Below, piece after piece: positions 34,045 to 43,299 of a DNA stretch of 64,000 nt (positions are counted from its first letter, which is position 1; the number at the start of each line of letters is the position of its first letter). The stretch is taken from NCBI GenBank assembly GCA_035497735.1, contig DATJCX010000047.1:194337-258336 (forward strand), given 5' to 3'. The notes below the pieces were generated by a model. It was not told where the DNA came from, did not search any database, and saw only the letters and a list, made by a program, of their open reading frames with translations. The stretch comes from Brumimicrobium sp035497735 (GTDB taxonomy: Bacteria > Bacteroidota > Bacteroidia > Flavobacteriales_D > Crocinitomicaceae). The position numbers and the translations under genes were made by a program.

Positions 34045-35466
34045 ATGGCCATTAACGAAGAACTATATAAAGCAGCGAAAAAACATTTTGAATTTGAGCT
34101 ATCCAGAGATCAGGCAAAGTTATTGGACCAACTGTGTGACTTTTATACACAGCCCAATAGTCAGGCGCTTTTTATTTTAAAAGGGTATGCTGGAACTGGA
34201 AAAACCACCTTACTATCCGCTTTTGTAAAAGCCTTGACGGAATTAAAAAAGAAATCTGTATTACTTGCACCAACAGGAAGAGCTGCCAAAGTTTTCTCCC
34301 AACGTTCAAGTCAGATAGCCTACACCATTCACAAGAAAATCTATCGCAAGCAGAAAATCGCAGGTGGCAGTATTCAACTGGGCTTGGCTCCTAACTTACA
34401 TACGAATACTTTGTTTTTAGTTGACGAAGCCTCCATGATTGGTGATTATACACAAAACAGCGAAGGCAGTATCAGTTCTCGTAACTTACTAGAAGATCTT
34501 GTCAACTACGTTTACAATGGAAAAAACTGTAAAATGATACTGATCGGTGACGAAGGACAGCTTCCACCAGTTGGTTCCGATTACAGTCCGGCTTTAAACA
34601 GTGACTACATGCAGAGTCACTATTTCCAATTGACAATTCAAGAATTTCAGTTAACAAAAGTACTTCGTCAAACGTCCAATTCCGACATCTTAAAAAATGC
34701 TACGGCCTTGCGTTCTGCTGCAGAAAGCGTCTATCCGAGCTTTGATTTAAGCGGGAAAAACGATTTAATAAAGTTAGATGGTGCAGAAATGGAAGATGTT
34801 TTGAGTTCGGCCTACTCCAACTACGGAGAAACGGAAACCTTAGTCATAACAAGAAGTAACAAGCGCGCCAATCTGTTTAATCAACAAATTAGAGCCCGTA
34901 TTTTCTGGTACGAAGACAAAATCGTGTCCAATGACCTATTGATGGTTGTTAGAAACAACTACTTCTGGTTAGGAGACGACAATAAAATAGGATTTATCGC
35001 CAATGGAGAAACGATAAAAGTTGTTAGAATCAGAGGAAGAGAAACACTTTATGGCTTTGACTTTGTAACAGCGCAGATTGAACTCATCGACTATCCAGAG
35101 TTCGATGCTTTTGAAGTAAAAATCATGTTAGAAGTTCTAGACACTGAAACGCCCAATCTTTCAAGAAGTCGAATGAAAGACTTATTTTTTGAAGTTGAAA
35201 AAGACTATGCGTACGAGCGAAACAAGCAAAAGCGCTACGAATTGATTATGGCGGACCCTTATTTCAACGCATTACAAGTCAAATACGCTTATGCGGTAAC
35301 CTGTCACAAATCCCAAGGTGGACAGTGGAATGCCGTTTTCGTTGACCAAGGATATTTAACAGAAGAAATGTTGGACAGCTCCTATTTCAGATGGTTATAC
35401 ACCGCTTTAACAAGAGCAACGGATAAATTGTATCTGATCAACTTCAATGAACAGTTTTTTAAGTAG
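34045..35466 (+). CDS. RecD-like SF1 DNA helicase
   Basis: A 473-residue superfamily 1 helicase of the RecD/AAA_30 group: Walker A GYAGTGKTT (47-55), motif Ia APTGRAAKVFSQR, Walker B LVDEASMIGD, motif III IGDEGQLPPVGS, and the C-terminal UvrD_C_2 box TCHKSQGGQWNAVFVD followed by YTALTRATDKLYL. It lacks the long N-terminal region of RecD2 and is the short stand-alone form common in Bacteroidetes; probably a 5'-3' helicase in repair or replication restart. Single-gene unit with a promoter box next to the ATG. Confidence 0.88.
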   Translation: MAINEELYKAAKKHFEFELSRDQAKLLDQLCDFYTQPNSQALFILKGYAGTGKTTLLSAFVKALTELKKKSVLLAPTGRAAKVFSQRSSQIAYTIHKKIYRKQKIAGGSIQLGLAPNLHTNTLFLVDEASMIGDYTQNSEGSISSRNLLEDLVNYVYNGKNCKMILIGDEGQLPPVGSDYSPALNSDYMQSHYFQLTIQEFQLTKVLRQTSNSDILKNATALRSAAESVYPSFDLSGKNDLIKLDGAEMEDVLSSAYSNYGETETLVITRSNKRANLFNQQIRARIFWYEDKIVSNDLLMVVRNNYFWLGDDNKIGFIANGETIKVVRIRGRETLYGFDFVTAQIELIDYPEFDAFEVKIMLEVLDTETPNLSRSRMKDLFFEVEKDYAYERNKQKRYELIMADPYFNALQVKYAYAVTCHKSQGGQWNAVFVDQGYLTEEMLDSSYFRWLYTALTRATDKLYLINFNEQFFK

Positions 35467-35612
35467 CATTCTGTATTCGTTAAGTTGGATACCAATTATC
35501 GTTGACTAAACACTACGCTATTTTTCTTTCTATTCGAATAAGCGCAAAACAATTAAGCCTTGTACATTCAATTCAAGCATTTTAAGGTTCTTATTTTTTA
35601 AAAAACAAGGCA

Positions 35613-35643
35613 TAAAAAAAAGGACTGTTCTTTCGAACAATCC
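35613..35643 (-). terminator. Terminator of tRNA-His
   Basis: On the minus strand GGATTGTTC, loop GAAA, GAACAGTCC (one G-U pair; 35643-35622), followed by eight or nine T (the A run at 35613-35621 on the plus strand). Confidence 0.85.
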
Positions 35644-35660
35644 TTTCCTTCTAATGGTTG

Positions 35661-35735
35661 GGTGACTGATGGGATTCGAACCCACGACATTCAGAACCAC
35701 AATCTGACGCTCTAACCAACTGAACTACAGTCACC
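35661..35735 (-). tRNA. tRNA-His (anticodon GTG)
   Basis: Cloverleaf on the minus strand: acceptor stem GTGACTG/CAGTCAC, D arm GTTC..GAGC with AGTTGGTT loop, anticodon stem TCAGA/TCTGA around TTGTGGT (anticodon GTG), T arm GTGGG TTCGAAT CCCAT. The extra G at -1 (35735) opposite discriminator C73 (35661), required by histidyl-tRNA synthetase, is encoded. CCA is not encoded. The 531-nt gap 35467-35998 holds otherwise only its terminator and the promoter of the next gene. Confidence 0.97.
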
Positions 35736-35973
35736 ATTTACTCATCATATTCAACTCATTCGCTGAATTCGCTTGCAAAGATAGACATTTATATTTAAAC
35801 AAAGCCAGAAAAAGTAAAAAATTTCCTTCAAATTGAGAAAATTCTTACAATACTTTTGTAAATCAACATTTTAGAAAAGCTTTTTTTTATTCTTTCCTCC
35901 ACTTTTTGAGTTTTAACCTACAAAGTGTTAATAACAAAGGATAAAACATCTACTTTCGCTCTGATACAAAGTA

Positions 35974-35981
35974 TATATTTG
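35974..35981 (+). promoter_or_regulatory. -7 box upstream of Gfo/Idh/MocA gene
   Basis: TATATTTG (TAnnTTTG match), 17 nt before the ATG at 35999; TTTC 17 nt upstream (35953-35956) is a weak -33. Confidence 0.5.
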
Positions 35982-35998
35982 TAAAAAATAGATTATAG

Positions 35999-36964
35999 AT
36001 GTTAAAAATTGGTTTAATTGGTGTTGGACATTTAGGTAAAATTCACTTACGTCTAATTAAGGAACTTTCTGAAAACTTTGAATTGGTTGGGATTTACGAT
36101 TCCAATCCTGAAATGCTAGCAGAAGTTTCCAAAGAATATAATTGCAAGGCTTTTGATACCGTTGAGGAATTATTAGCTGTAGTTGACTGTGTTGATGTTG
36201 TTACACCAACGATTTCACATTTTGAAATTGCTGCAACAGCTATCAAGCATTCAAAACATGTATTCTTAGAAAAACCAGTTACTAATACCTCTTCCGAAGC
36301 TCGAACTTTATTGTCACTAGCCGAAGAAGCGGAAGTAAAAGTACAAGTTGGACATGTAGAGCGATTTAACCCTGCTTTTATAGCGGCACTACCCTACTTG
36401 GATCAACCAATGTTTATAGAAACACACCGATTGGCGCAATTCAATCCTAGAGGAACGGACGTTCCAGTTGTTCTAGACTTGATGATACACGACATTGACG
36501 CTATTTTAAGCGTTGTTAAGTCACGCGTTAGAAAAATCTCAGCATCAGGTGTTGCAGTTGTTTCGGACACGCCAGATATTGCCAATACAAGAATAGAATT
36601 TGACAATGGCTGTGTTGCCAATTTAACAGCTTCTCGTATTTCCTTGAAAAATATGAGGAAATCTCGATTTTTCCAGAAAGACGCTTACATCAGTGTTGAC
36701 TTTCTTACCAAAGAAATGGAAGTTGTTCAAATGGAAACCGTTGTTGGCGAACCTGGTCCATTCGATATGATTATGGAAATGGGGAATGGAAAACCTTCAA
36801 AGAAGATAACCTTCAACAAACCGGAAATAGAGCAAACAAATGCCATTAAAGAAGAGTTACGATCATTCTACGAAGCAATCGCTAACGACACCCTACCAAT
36901 TGTTTCCTTAGAAGACGGATTATTGGCCTTGGAAGTGGCAGAACAAATCATGGATAAAATATAA
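35999..36964 (+). CDS. Gfo/Idh/MocA family NAD(P)-dependent oxidoreductase
   Basis: A 321-residue oxidoreductase: N-terminal Rossmann motif GLIGVGHLGKIHL (5-17), the family's EKP motif (FLEKPVTN, about 90-97) and a C-terminal alpha/beta domain with the LDLMIHDIDAIL segment carrying the catalytic-site His. Members oxidise or reduce sugars, nucleotide sugars and inositols. It is followed by a lipoprotein gene and a polyprenyl-phosphate sugar transferase gene on the same strand, so a role in cell-surface sugar metabolism is possible; substrate not inferable. Confidence 0.9.
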   Translation: MLKIGLIGVGHLGKIHLRLIKELSENFELVGIYDSNPEMLAEVSKEYNCKAFDTVEELLAVVDCVDVVTPTISHFEIAATAIKHSKHVFLEKPVTNTSSEARTLLSLAEEAEVKVQVGHVERFNPAFIAALPYLDQPMFIETHRLAQFNPRGTDVPVVLDLMIHDIDAILSVVKSRVRKISASGVAVVSDTPDIANTRIEFDNGCVANLTASRISLKNMRKSRFFQKDAYISVDFLTKEMEVVQMETVVGEPGPFDMIMEMGNGKPSKKITFNKPEIEQTNAIKEELRSFYEAIANDTLPIVSLEDGLLALEVAEQIMDKI

Positions 36965-37032
36965 ATCCAAGAGATTTTCAAACTGTAAATAATATACCAT
37001 AAAAATTCACGTTCCTATATAAAACCGATAGA

Positions 37033-37896
37033 ATGAAACAAATTGCTTTAGTGGCCTTAATTTCTACCTTATTATTATCATGTGCAAAACAACAGCCACA
37101 AGTTTCTTGGTTGAAGATTGACAAATGGGACTTGGTTGCTAATCCAGATGCGCAGAATGACCAAGGAGAATTGTCTCATAACTTATCTGAAGTTTTTATT
37201 ACCATGGACGGTAAATTCCTAGGTGCGTTTGAATTGCCTGCTAAAATTCCGATTATTGCTGAAGGAACACATGATTTTATTCTTATTCCAGGAATCATCA
37301 ATAATCTTGAGAGTCACAAGAAAAAACGTTACCCTTTTGTGGAACAATACAAGAAACCAATCACTTTGTTTTTGAATGACACTGTTTCTATCGCTCCAAC
37401 AACAAGATATTACTCCAGTTTAAACTTCTTGATCGAAGACTTCGAAAGTCCGAGTATGCAAATTGATGTAGCGGAACAATCTACAGCAACAATTGGTAGA
37501 AATGACGACCCTGAAATTTTAAAATGGGGAGATAAATACGGTCAAGTTATTCTAAACAATGAAGATTCTATCATTGCTTTTATGACCTCTTTTGAAACCG
37601 TTCTACCTAAGTTAGGTTCAGAAGTTTACTTAGAGTTCGACTATATGAATACCAACTCAATGTTGATAAGCACCATCTCTTATGGAAATGGAAATTACTA
37701 TGAAGATGACTTCGTAGTTGTTCGTCCGCAAAAAGAAGGCAAAGCTGTTTGGAAACATGCTTATCTTGACTTAAAAGAGAACGTATCATACCGACAAACG
37801 ACGCCTATCAATGAAGTTCAATTCAAATTATTGTTAGATGATAAGGAAGCTTCCAAATACCTGTATATCGATAATATCAAATTGATATATCCGTAA
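37033..37896 (+). CDS. Lipoprotein of unknown function
   Basis: A 287-residue protein with a lipoprotein signal peptide (lipobox LLLSC, Cys17). No enzyme motif is visible. The chain is rich in short beta strands, with a two-part appearance: residues about 30-130 and a second domain about 135-287 (LEFDYMNTNSMLISTISYGN, YLYIDNIKLIYP) that resembles a carbohydrate-binding jelly roll. It is probably attached to a membrane facing the periplasm. Three bases separate it from the sugar transferase gene, so they are co-expressed. I do not recognise a named family. Confidence 0.8.
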   Translation: MKQIALVALISTLLLSCAKQQPQVSWLKIDKWDLVANPDAQNDQGELSHNLSEVFITMDGKFLGAFELPAKIPIIAEGTHDFILIPGIINNLESHKKKRYPFVEQYKKPITLFLNDTVSIAPTTRYYSSLNFLIEDFESPSMQIDVAEQSTATIGRNDDPEILKWGDKYGQVILNNEDSIIAFMTSFETVLPKLGSEVYLEFDYMNTNSMLISTISYGNGNYYEDDFVVVRPQKEGKAVWKHAYLDLKENVSYRQTTPINEVQFKLLLDDKEASKYLYIDNIKLIYP

Positions 37897-37899
37897 ATC

Positions 37900-39297
37900 A
37901 TGACAAAACAAAGAAAATTAAAAGCTTTATTTATTACGCTCGATTTCTTAACGGCTGGAATCGCTTGGCTATTATTCTTCTATTATAGAAAACATGCCAT
38001 CGAGCAAGTTGACTTTGAAGTTTCCAATCAGTTATATGTTGGATTAGTTATTGTTCCTGTTTTCTGGATTGCCTTGTATTACTTCTTGGGAACGTACAAC
38101 AACCTAAGAAGAATGTACATGATGCGCATTCTTTCCTTTTCATTTAAAGCTTATTTTATTGGTTCGCTATTGATTTTCTTCGCCTTGCTATTAGACGATG
38201 AAATAGCACAGCAAACGGATTATTATAAATTACTTCTTTCCCTCTTTTTCATTCACACCTTTGTCTCTATTCTACCTAGATTTATCGTCACCTTTTACTT
38301 GGTGAAGCAAATTGCCAGAAAAAAAACAGGATTTAGAACGCTGCTTATAGGTGGTGGAAAAAAAGCCATTGATATCTACAAAGAAATTGATGAATTACCG
38401 AAAGGTACAGGTTATCTTTTCGCTGGTTTTGTCAACTTAAATGGAATCGATAATGAGTTGATAGAAGAGATTCCACACCTTGGACATGTTGATGATTTGG
38501 AAAAGATTATTGACGAGTATAGAATTGAAGAAGTAATCATCGCTTTGGACTCTTCGGAACAAGAAAAACTAAAGAGAATTGTTTCCAGAATTCAAGGAAG
38601 AGATATCAAGATTAAGATTACTGCCAACATGTATGACTTGTTGAGTGGAAGTGTGAAAATGACCAATATTTTCGGTGCTTTACTAATTGAAGTAAACGAA
38701 GACTTGATGCCTCATTGGCAATTCGTTATCAAGCGATTAATCGATTTAGTTTTTTCATTTGTAGCCATTATTATTCTCATTCCTGTTTACCTCATTTTGG
38801 CCATACTTGTTAAGACTTCTTCTAAAGGTCCCGTCTTTTTTCTACAAGAAAGAATTGGTAAAAATGGTGTGCCTTTTAACATCATTAAGTTTAGAACAAT
38901 GTATGTTGATTCAGAGAAAAAAGGACCGCAATTGTCATCACAAAACGATAGTAGAATTACTCCAATTGGTCGCTTTATGAGAAAGGTTAGATTGGATGAA
39001 ATTCCACAATTTTGGAATGTTATAAAAAGCGAAATGTCGATGGTTGGACCTCGTCCAGAACGTCAATACTTTATCGATAAAATTGCCGAAAGAGAACCAC
39101 AATTTTTACAATTAACGAAAGTAAAACCAGGTATCACTTCTTGGGGACAAGTTAAATACGGTTACGCAGAAAACGTTGACCAGATGCTTCAGCGTATGAA
39201 ATACGACTTGTTATATCTTAAGAATATGTCAATCGCCATCGATATGAAAATATTGCTTTACACCGTATTGATTGTACTTAAAGGTTCGGGGAAATAA
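37900..39297 (+). CDS. Polyprenyl-phosphate sugar-1-P transferase (WcaJ/EpsL-type)
   Basis: A 465-residue membrane enzyme: four N-terminal hydrophobic helices (about 10-140), a CoA-binding-like domain (LLIGGGKKAIDIY, about 148-160), one further hydrophobic helix (about 280-305) and the catalytic bacterial sugar transferase domain with KFRTMYVDSE, the Asp-Glu dyad in VRLDEIPQFWN, GPRPERQYF and KPGITSWGQVKYGYA. It starts synthesis of a polyprenyl-linked glycan, separate from the short PglC-like enzyme of the capsule locus, so the cell has at least two initiating transferases with probably different donors. Confidence 0.92.
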   Translation: MTKQRKLKALFITLDFLTAGIAWLLFFYYRKHAIEQVDFEVSNQLYVGLVIVPVFWIALYYFLGTYNNLRRMYMMRILSFSFKAYFIGSLLIFFALLLDDEIAQQTDYYKLLLSLFFIHTFVSILPRFIVTFYLVKQIARKKTGFRTLLIGGGKKAIDIYKEIDELPKGTGYLFAGFVNLNGIDNELIEEIPHLGHVDDLEKIIDEYRIEEVIIALDSSEQEKLKRIVSRIQGRDIKIKITANMYDLLSGSVKMTNIFGALLIEVNEDLMPHWQFVIKRLIDLVFSFVAIIILIPVYLILAILVKTSSKGPVFFLQERIGKNGVPFNIIKFRTMYVDSEKKGPQLSSQNDSRITPIGRFMRKVRLDEIPQFWNVIKSEMSMVGPRPERQYFIDKIAEREPQFLQLTKVKPGITSWGQVKYGYAENVDQMLQRMKYDLLYLKNMSIAIDMKILLYTVLIVLKGSGK

Positions 39298-39454
39298 CGT
39301 CCAATTGCAAACTAACCTTTTGACATAAAATCCTTTATTTCATTATACTCAGAGCAGGTATTTAATTTAAACGATTTCTATAAGTACAAGCATTTTCACC
39401 ATTCCGTCCAATTCATTCATAAGAATTGAAAATATTTTTTCTTGTTTCTGTTTC

Positions 39455-39481
39455 AATTGTAAGACTTTAGTTTTATCTTTG
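39455..39481 (+). promoter_or_regulatory. Promoter of pyrR, predicted leaderless
   Basis: TATCTTTG (39474-39481) matches TAnnTTTG and ends 5 nt before the pyrR ATG (39487); TTTC 19 nt upstream is a weak -33. No PyrR attenuator hairpin could fit in such a leader. The 189-nt gap 39298-39486 holds nothing else. Confidence 0.5.
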
Positions 39482-39486
39482 AGCCA

Positions 39487-40035
39487 ATGGAAAAGCAAGT
39501 TATACTCAACGCACAACAGTTTGACCTCACCTTGCAGCGACTTTGTCGCCAACTCATTGAAAATCACAACGATTTCTCAAACACTGTTCTTATTGGTTTA
39601 CAGCCAAGAGGTATTCGTGTTCTAAACAGAATAAAAGTTTTAATCGAAGAAATTTTAGGGGAAAACATTCAATGTGGTACTTTGGACATTACCTTTCACC
39701 GTGATGACTTTAGGAGACACTCCCACCCCACAATTCCAAGTGTAACAAACATCGACTTTTCATTAGAAAACAAGGATATTATCCTTATCGACGACGTACT
39801 TTACACAGGTAGAACTATTCGTGCAGGTTTAGATGCAATGTTGGCATATGGACGTCCAAATCGAGTTGAACTGCTAACTTTTATTGATAGAAGATTTAAA
39901 CGCCACCTACCTATTCAGGCTGATTATATTGGAAAAACCGTAGATTCATTAGTTTCTGAGAAGGTTTCCGTTCAATGGGCTGAATACGATGGCGAAGACA
40001 AAGTGTTATTATTTACCCCAGAAAGCAATGGATAA
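39487..40035 (+). CDS. pyrR: PyrR-type phosphoribosyltransferase
   Basis: A 182-residue protein of the PyrR family, with the PRPP loop IILIDDVLYTGRTIRAGLDA (about 98-117) and the conserved GLQPRGIRVLNR and FHRDDFRRH segments. PyrR is a pyrimidine operon regulator in Firmicutes and also a weak uracil phosphoribosyltransferase. It overlaps pyrB by 8 nt (ATGGATAA), so the two are co-translated. Because no RNA leader for attenuation exists here, an enzyme or other regulatory role is more likely. Confidence 0.92.
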   Translation: MEKQVILNAQQFDLTLQRLCRQLIENHNDFSNTVLIGLQPRGIRVLNRIKVLIEEILGENIQCGTLDITFHRDDFRRHSHPTIPSVTNIDFSLENKDIILIDDVLYTGRTIRAGLDAMLAYGRPNRVELLTFIDRRFKRHLPIQADYIGKTVDSLVSEKVSVQWAEYDGEDKVLLFTPESNG

Positions 40036-40957
40036 TATAAGTGTTGATCATTTACTCGGAACGGAAAATCTTACACCAAGAGATATTGAAATTATTTTCG
40101 AAACAGCCGACCGATTTAAAGAAGTTATTAATAGACCTATAAAGAAAGTTCCTTCCTTAAGAGACATTACCATTGCCAACGTTTTCTTTGAAAATTCTAC
40201 GAGAACAAAACTATCTTTCGAACTAGCAGAAAAGCGATTAAGCGCCGACGTGGTCAACTTCAGTTCTGGTTCTAGTTCAGTGCAAAAAGGAGAAACACTT
40301 GTAGATACGGTAAACAATATCTTATCGATGAAAGTGGACATGGTGGTCATGCGTCATCCAAATCCTGGAGCAGCTAAGTTTCTTTCAGAAAGAGTTGATG
40401 CCCGTGTTATCAATGCAGGTGACGGAACACATCAACATCCAACCCAAGCGCTTTTAGACAGTTATTCAATTCGTGAGAAGTTGGGAACTGTGGAAGGCAA
40501 AAAAGTTGTCATCGTTGGTGATATTCTTCATTCCCGTGTTGCTTTATCAAACATTCACTTATTAAAATCACAAGGTGCTGAAGTAATGGTTTGCGGTCCT
40601 ACCACTTTAATTCCCAAACACATGAAAGAGTTGGGGGTAAAAGTAGAGTACGACTTAAGAAAAGCATTAGAATGGGCGGATGTGGCAAACATGTTGAGAA
40701 TTCAATTAGAAAGACAAGAAATTCAATTCTTTCCTTCGCTTAGAGAGTATTCTATGCTCTATGGTTTGGACAAGAAATTGCTGGACAGTTTAGACAAAGA
40801 ACTCGTTGTAATGCACCCAGGACCAATTAACAGAGGAGTTGAAATCACAAGTGATGTTGCCGACAGTAAGCAATCTATTATTCTTCAACAGGTAGAAAAT
40901 GGAGTTGCAATTAGAATGGCAGTAATTTACTTATTAGCCTCAAAGATATCACGTTAA
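40028..40957 (+). CDS. pyrB: Aspartate carbamoyltransferase catalytic chain
   Basis: A 309-residue ATCase from the ATG at 40028 (MDNISVDHLLG); the longer reading from 39989 lies inside pyrR and is not family-like. Carbamoyl-phosphate motif STRTKLSFE (about 50-58), HPTQALLD, and HPGPINRG near the C-terminus are diagnostic. It catalyses the first committed step of pyrimidine synthesis from carbamoyl phosphate and aspartate. No pyrI regulatory chain follows, so it is the unregulated trimeric form. Cytosolic. Confidence 0.95.
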   Translation: MDNISVDHLLGTENLTPRDIEIIFETADRFKEVINRPIKKVPSLRDITIANVFFENSTRTKLSFELAEKRLSADVVNFSSGSSSVQKGETLVDTVNNILSMKVDMVVMRHPNPGAAKFLSERVDARVINAGDGTHQHPTQALLDSYSIREKLGTVEGKKVVIVGDILHSRVALSNIHLLKSQGAEVMVCGPTTLIPKHMKELGVKVEYDLRKALEWADVANMLRIQLERQEIQFFPSLREYSMLYGLDKKLLDSLDKELVVMHPGPINRGVEITSDVADSKQSIILQQVENGVAIRMAVIYLLASKISR

Positions 40958-40967
40958 GAAATTTTAT

Positions 40968-40975
40968 TAACTTTG
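40968..40975 (+). promoter_or_regulatory. -7 box before STAS gene
   Basis: TAACTTTG (TAnnTTTG match), 23 nt before the ATG at 40999; suggests a start separate from pyrRB. Confidence 0.4.
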
Positions 40976-40998
40976 TTATAAAGTGATCCGTAATTATA

Positions 40999-41337
40999 AT
41001 GAATTTTACAATAACCAAAAAACCAAATTATAGCATCGTCACCAGTGAGGTTGATAAACTAAATGCGATTAATTCTCCTGAATTGAAAGCCTTATTTATC
41101 GAATTAAACAAAGACAATGTTAGCCAAATCATCATAGATTTAAGCAAAACAGCTTATTGCAATTCTACAGGACTGAGTGCAATTCTTGCTGGAAACCGTT
41201 TATGCAAAAATGCAAATGGTCAATTTGTATTAACCGGTTTACAGTCGAATGTTAGAAAGATGATTGAAATCTCTCAATTACACCGTGTTTTCAGCATTAC
41301 TGAAACATTGGAGGAAGCAGAAAAACTGATGGATTAA
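40999..41337 (+). CDS. STAS-domain protein (anti-sigma factor antagonist-like)
   Basis: A 112-residue single STAS domain. The phosphoacceptor region CNSTGLSAIL carries Ser56 at the position of the SpoIIAA serine, followed by GNRLCKNANG. Such proteins bind anti-sigma or partner-switch kinases, but no kinase or phosphatase is encoded nearby. The gene lies 4 nt before rnz and probably shares its transcript. Function in this cell is unknown; conserved pairing with rnz suggests housekeeping. Confidence 0.88.
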   Translation: MNFTITKKPNYSIVTSEVDKLNAINSPELKALFIELNKDNVSQIIIDLSKTAYCNSTGLSAILAGNRLCKNANGQFVLTGLQSNVRKMIEISQLHRVFSITETLEEAEKLMD

Positions 41338-41341
41338 TTCA

Positions 41342-42253
41342 ATGAGTTTTACTGTTAAAATTCTTGGAACAGGTGCAGCCATTCCCACAATTTCTAGAGG
41401 AACAACTTCCCAATTAGTCAACTGTAAACAAAGACTTATCTTAATTGACTGTGGAGAAGGAACGCAATTACAAATGCGTAAGTTTGGCGCCAAATTTCAA
41501 GACATTCAACTCATTTTAATTTCACATTTGCACGGTGATCATATACTTGGACTTCCAGGTTTACTGGGAACGATGCAACTTTTAGGAAGAACAAAACCGA
41601 TTCAAATATTTGGTCCCACAGGTATCAAAGAGTTTGTAATGATGAATTACAAACTAGCAGGTTTAAGACAAGTCATGCCTATACATTTCACCGAATTCAC
41701 TTACAACCATTCGGGTGTTGTTTACGAGGACAAGGTTATCACAATCAAAACTTTCCCGCTTAACCACAGAATACAAACACAGGGATATCGTATCGATGAA
41801 AAGCCAGGAAAGCGCCATTTAGATAACGAGGCATTTGAGAAAACAGGAATTAGCGTTGCTTACATCAATAAGCTAACAGCAGGTGAAGATGTGATTGACA
41901 CCAATGGAGTGCATGTTAAATACGAGGATGTTACCTTACCTCCTACACCTTCAAGGTCTTATGCTTTCTGTTCGGATACTTCATACTTTCTAGATATTAT
42001 CCCACATATAGAAAATGTAGATTTACTTTATCACGAAGCGACATTTATTGATAAAGAAGCAGATAGAGCACATGAAACGTATCATTCCACAGCAAAACAA
42101 GCTGCAAGTATTGCATTAAAGGCCAATGCAAAGCGATTGATTATCGGACATTTTTCAGCACGCTACAAAACGATGGATAAGCACAAGGAAGAAGCACAAG
42201 AGATATTTGAAAAAGTTTTTATTCCTGAGGATGGAGAGTTTTTTAATGTGTGA
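41342..42253 (+). CDS. rnz: Ribonuclease Z
   Basis: A 303-residue metallo-beta-lactamase nuclease: the zinc motif SHLHGDHILGLPGLL (HxHxDH, 62-67), the tRNA-exosite region (TKPIQIFGPTG, YKLAGLRQVMP), Asp in FCSDTSYF and His in LIIGHFSARY. RNase Z matures tRNA 3' ends, consistent with the tRNA in this window lacking encoded CCA. It is convergent with mutS across a repeat-filled gap. Confidence 0.95.
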   Translation: MSFTVKILGTGAAIPTISRGTTSQLVNCKQRLILIDCGEGTQLQMRKFGAKFQDIQLILISHLHGDHILGLPGLLGTMQLLGRTKPIQIFGPTGIKEFVMMNYKLAGLRQVMPIHFTEFTYNHSGVVYEDKVITIKTFPLNHRIQTQGYRIDEKPGKRHLDNEAFEKTGISVAYINKLTAGEDVIDTNGVHVKYEDVTLPPTPSRSYAFCSDTSYFLDIIPHIENVDLLYHEATFIDKEADRAHETYHSTAKQAASIALKANAKRLIIGHFSARYKTMDKHKEEAQEIFEKVFIPEDGEFFNV

Positions 42254-42512
42254 GGATGCTCATTTCGTTTTCAACGACATAACTTTAAATTGTTTTTTGA
42301 TATGTAGAGAAAAATGTATCGAAGGATAAGGCTTGGCTTTTTTACTTTTTTTATTCATAATTTAATTGCTTCTCAATAGTATTCATGAGCTCGCAAGCTC
42401 GGTTCATTGCCAAAAAAAGTAAACAACCGACCGTAGGGAGCTCACGAATACAAATAAAAACAGACAGAAATGAGTAAAAAAGTCTAGCGCTTAGAAAAAT
42501 CACCGACCCTCT

Positions 42513-42587
42513 AGCTCTTACAACCGAAAATTAAAATACTCCTCCTATGTCGTCAAACACTTTTAATTTTTACGGTTGTTTCGAGCT
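42513..42587. repeat. Imperfect inverted repeat
   Basis: AGCTC...CAACCGAAAATTAAAA (42513-42536) pairs with TTTTAATTTTTACGGTTG...GAGCT (42561-42587), with a 2-nt bulge and a 24-nt loop. Confidence 0.75.
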
Positions 42588-42621
42588 GTGGGTGCCCGAT
42601 GATGTTTCCTAGGCGCTTCCT

Positions 42622-42847
42622 CCGAGTCTCTTACCTTTATCTTTCAATAAGAAGTATCCTTTCGCATTGGAGTTTTTGTTATGTAGTTTTTTTATCGGAG
42701 GACGGTGTTTCCTCCCCCTTTTTCCCCCTCCGAAGGGGGAGATACCGAGTCTCTTGCCTTTGTATTTCAATAAAATTTATCCTTTCGCATTGGAAAATTA
42801 GATTCTGTAGTTTTTTTTATCGGAGGACTGCGTCTGACTCCCCCTTT
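42622..42847. repeat. Two direct repeats of about 100 bp, 123 bp apart
   Basis: Copy 1 begins CCGAGTCTCTTACCTTTAT at 42622, copy 2 CCGAGTCTCTTGCCTTTGT at 42745. Both continue through ATCCTTTCGCATTGGA and TTTATCGGAGGAC to a C-rich/G-rich end (CTCCCCCTTT). Most positions agree across roughly 95 bp. Copy 2 ends in GGAGGGGGGCAGGGGGGAGG (42848-42867). Confidence 0.85.
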
Positions 42848-42876
42848 GGAGGGGGGCAGGGGGGAGGATTTTTGAG

Positions 42877-43299
42877 TAGTCACACTTCGATACTATTTCA
42901 CTCGTTCCTCTTGAAATCACTCAGTATAACAATAGAATTTCTCGAAATATTAATATTTACATTGTCAGACTGAGTGTTTTTAGATTTTCGGTAGAAAATA
43001 TAAAAATGTATCGAAGGCATGACAAAACCTTTCGAAAACGTTCAACTCTGCATTGTCACACTTCGATACAATTTCATTCGTTCCTCTTGAAATCACTCAG
43101 TATGACAAAAAAACCTTTCGAAAACGTTCAACTCTGCATTGTCAGACTGAGTGTTTTCCGACGAGTAGGAGGAAAATGTATCGAAGGCTGGCACGTAAAT
43201 GTATCGAAGGCATGACAAAACCTTTCGAAAAAGCCCAACTTACATTGTCAGACTGAGTGTTTTCCGACGAGTAGGAGGAAAATGTATCGAAGGCTGGCA
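42877..43299. repeat. REP-like palindromic elements, five copies
   Basis: A unit of about 55 bp whose ends read TGTCA(C/G)ACT and (A/G)TGACA occurs at 42877-42932 and 43053-43108 in one orientation (TGTCACACTTCGATAC...CTCAGTATGACA), and at 42962-43025, 43139-43193 and 43245-43299 as its reverse complement (TGTCAGACTGAGTG...GTATCGAAGGC). Between them the spacer CCTTTCGAAAACGTTCAACT recurs three times, so units have been copied with their spacers; copies at 43139 and 43245 are 106 bp apart and nearly identical. Confidence 0.85.

Noticed and set aside
39298..39486. PyrR-dependent attenuator upstream of pyrR
   Set aside because: The promoter box lies 5 nt before the ATG, leaving no leader, and no terminator/antiterminator pair was found.
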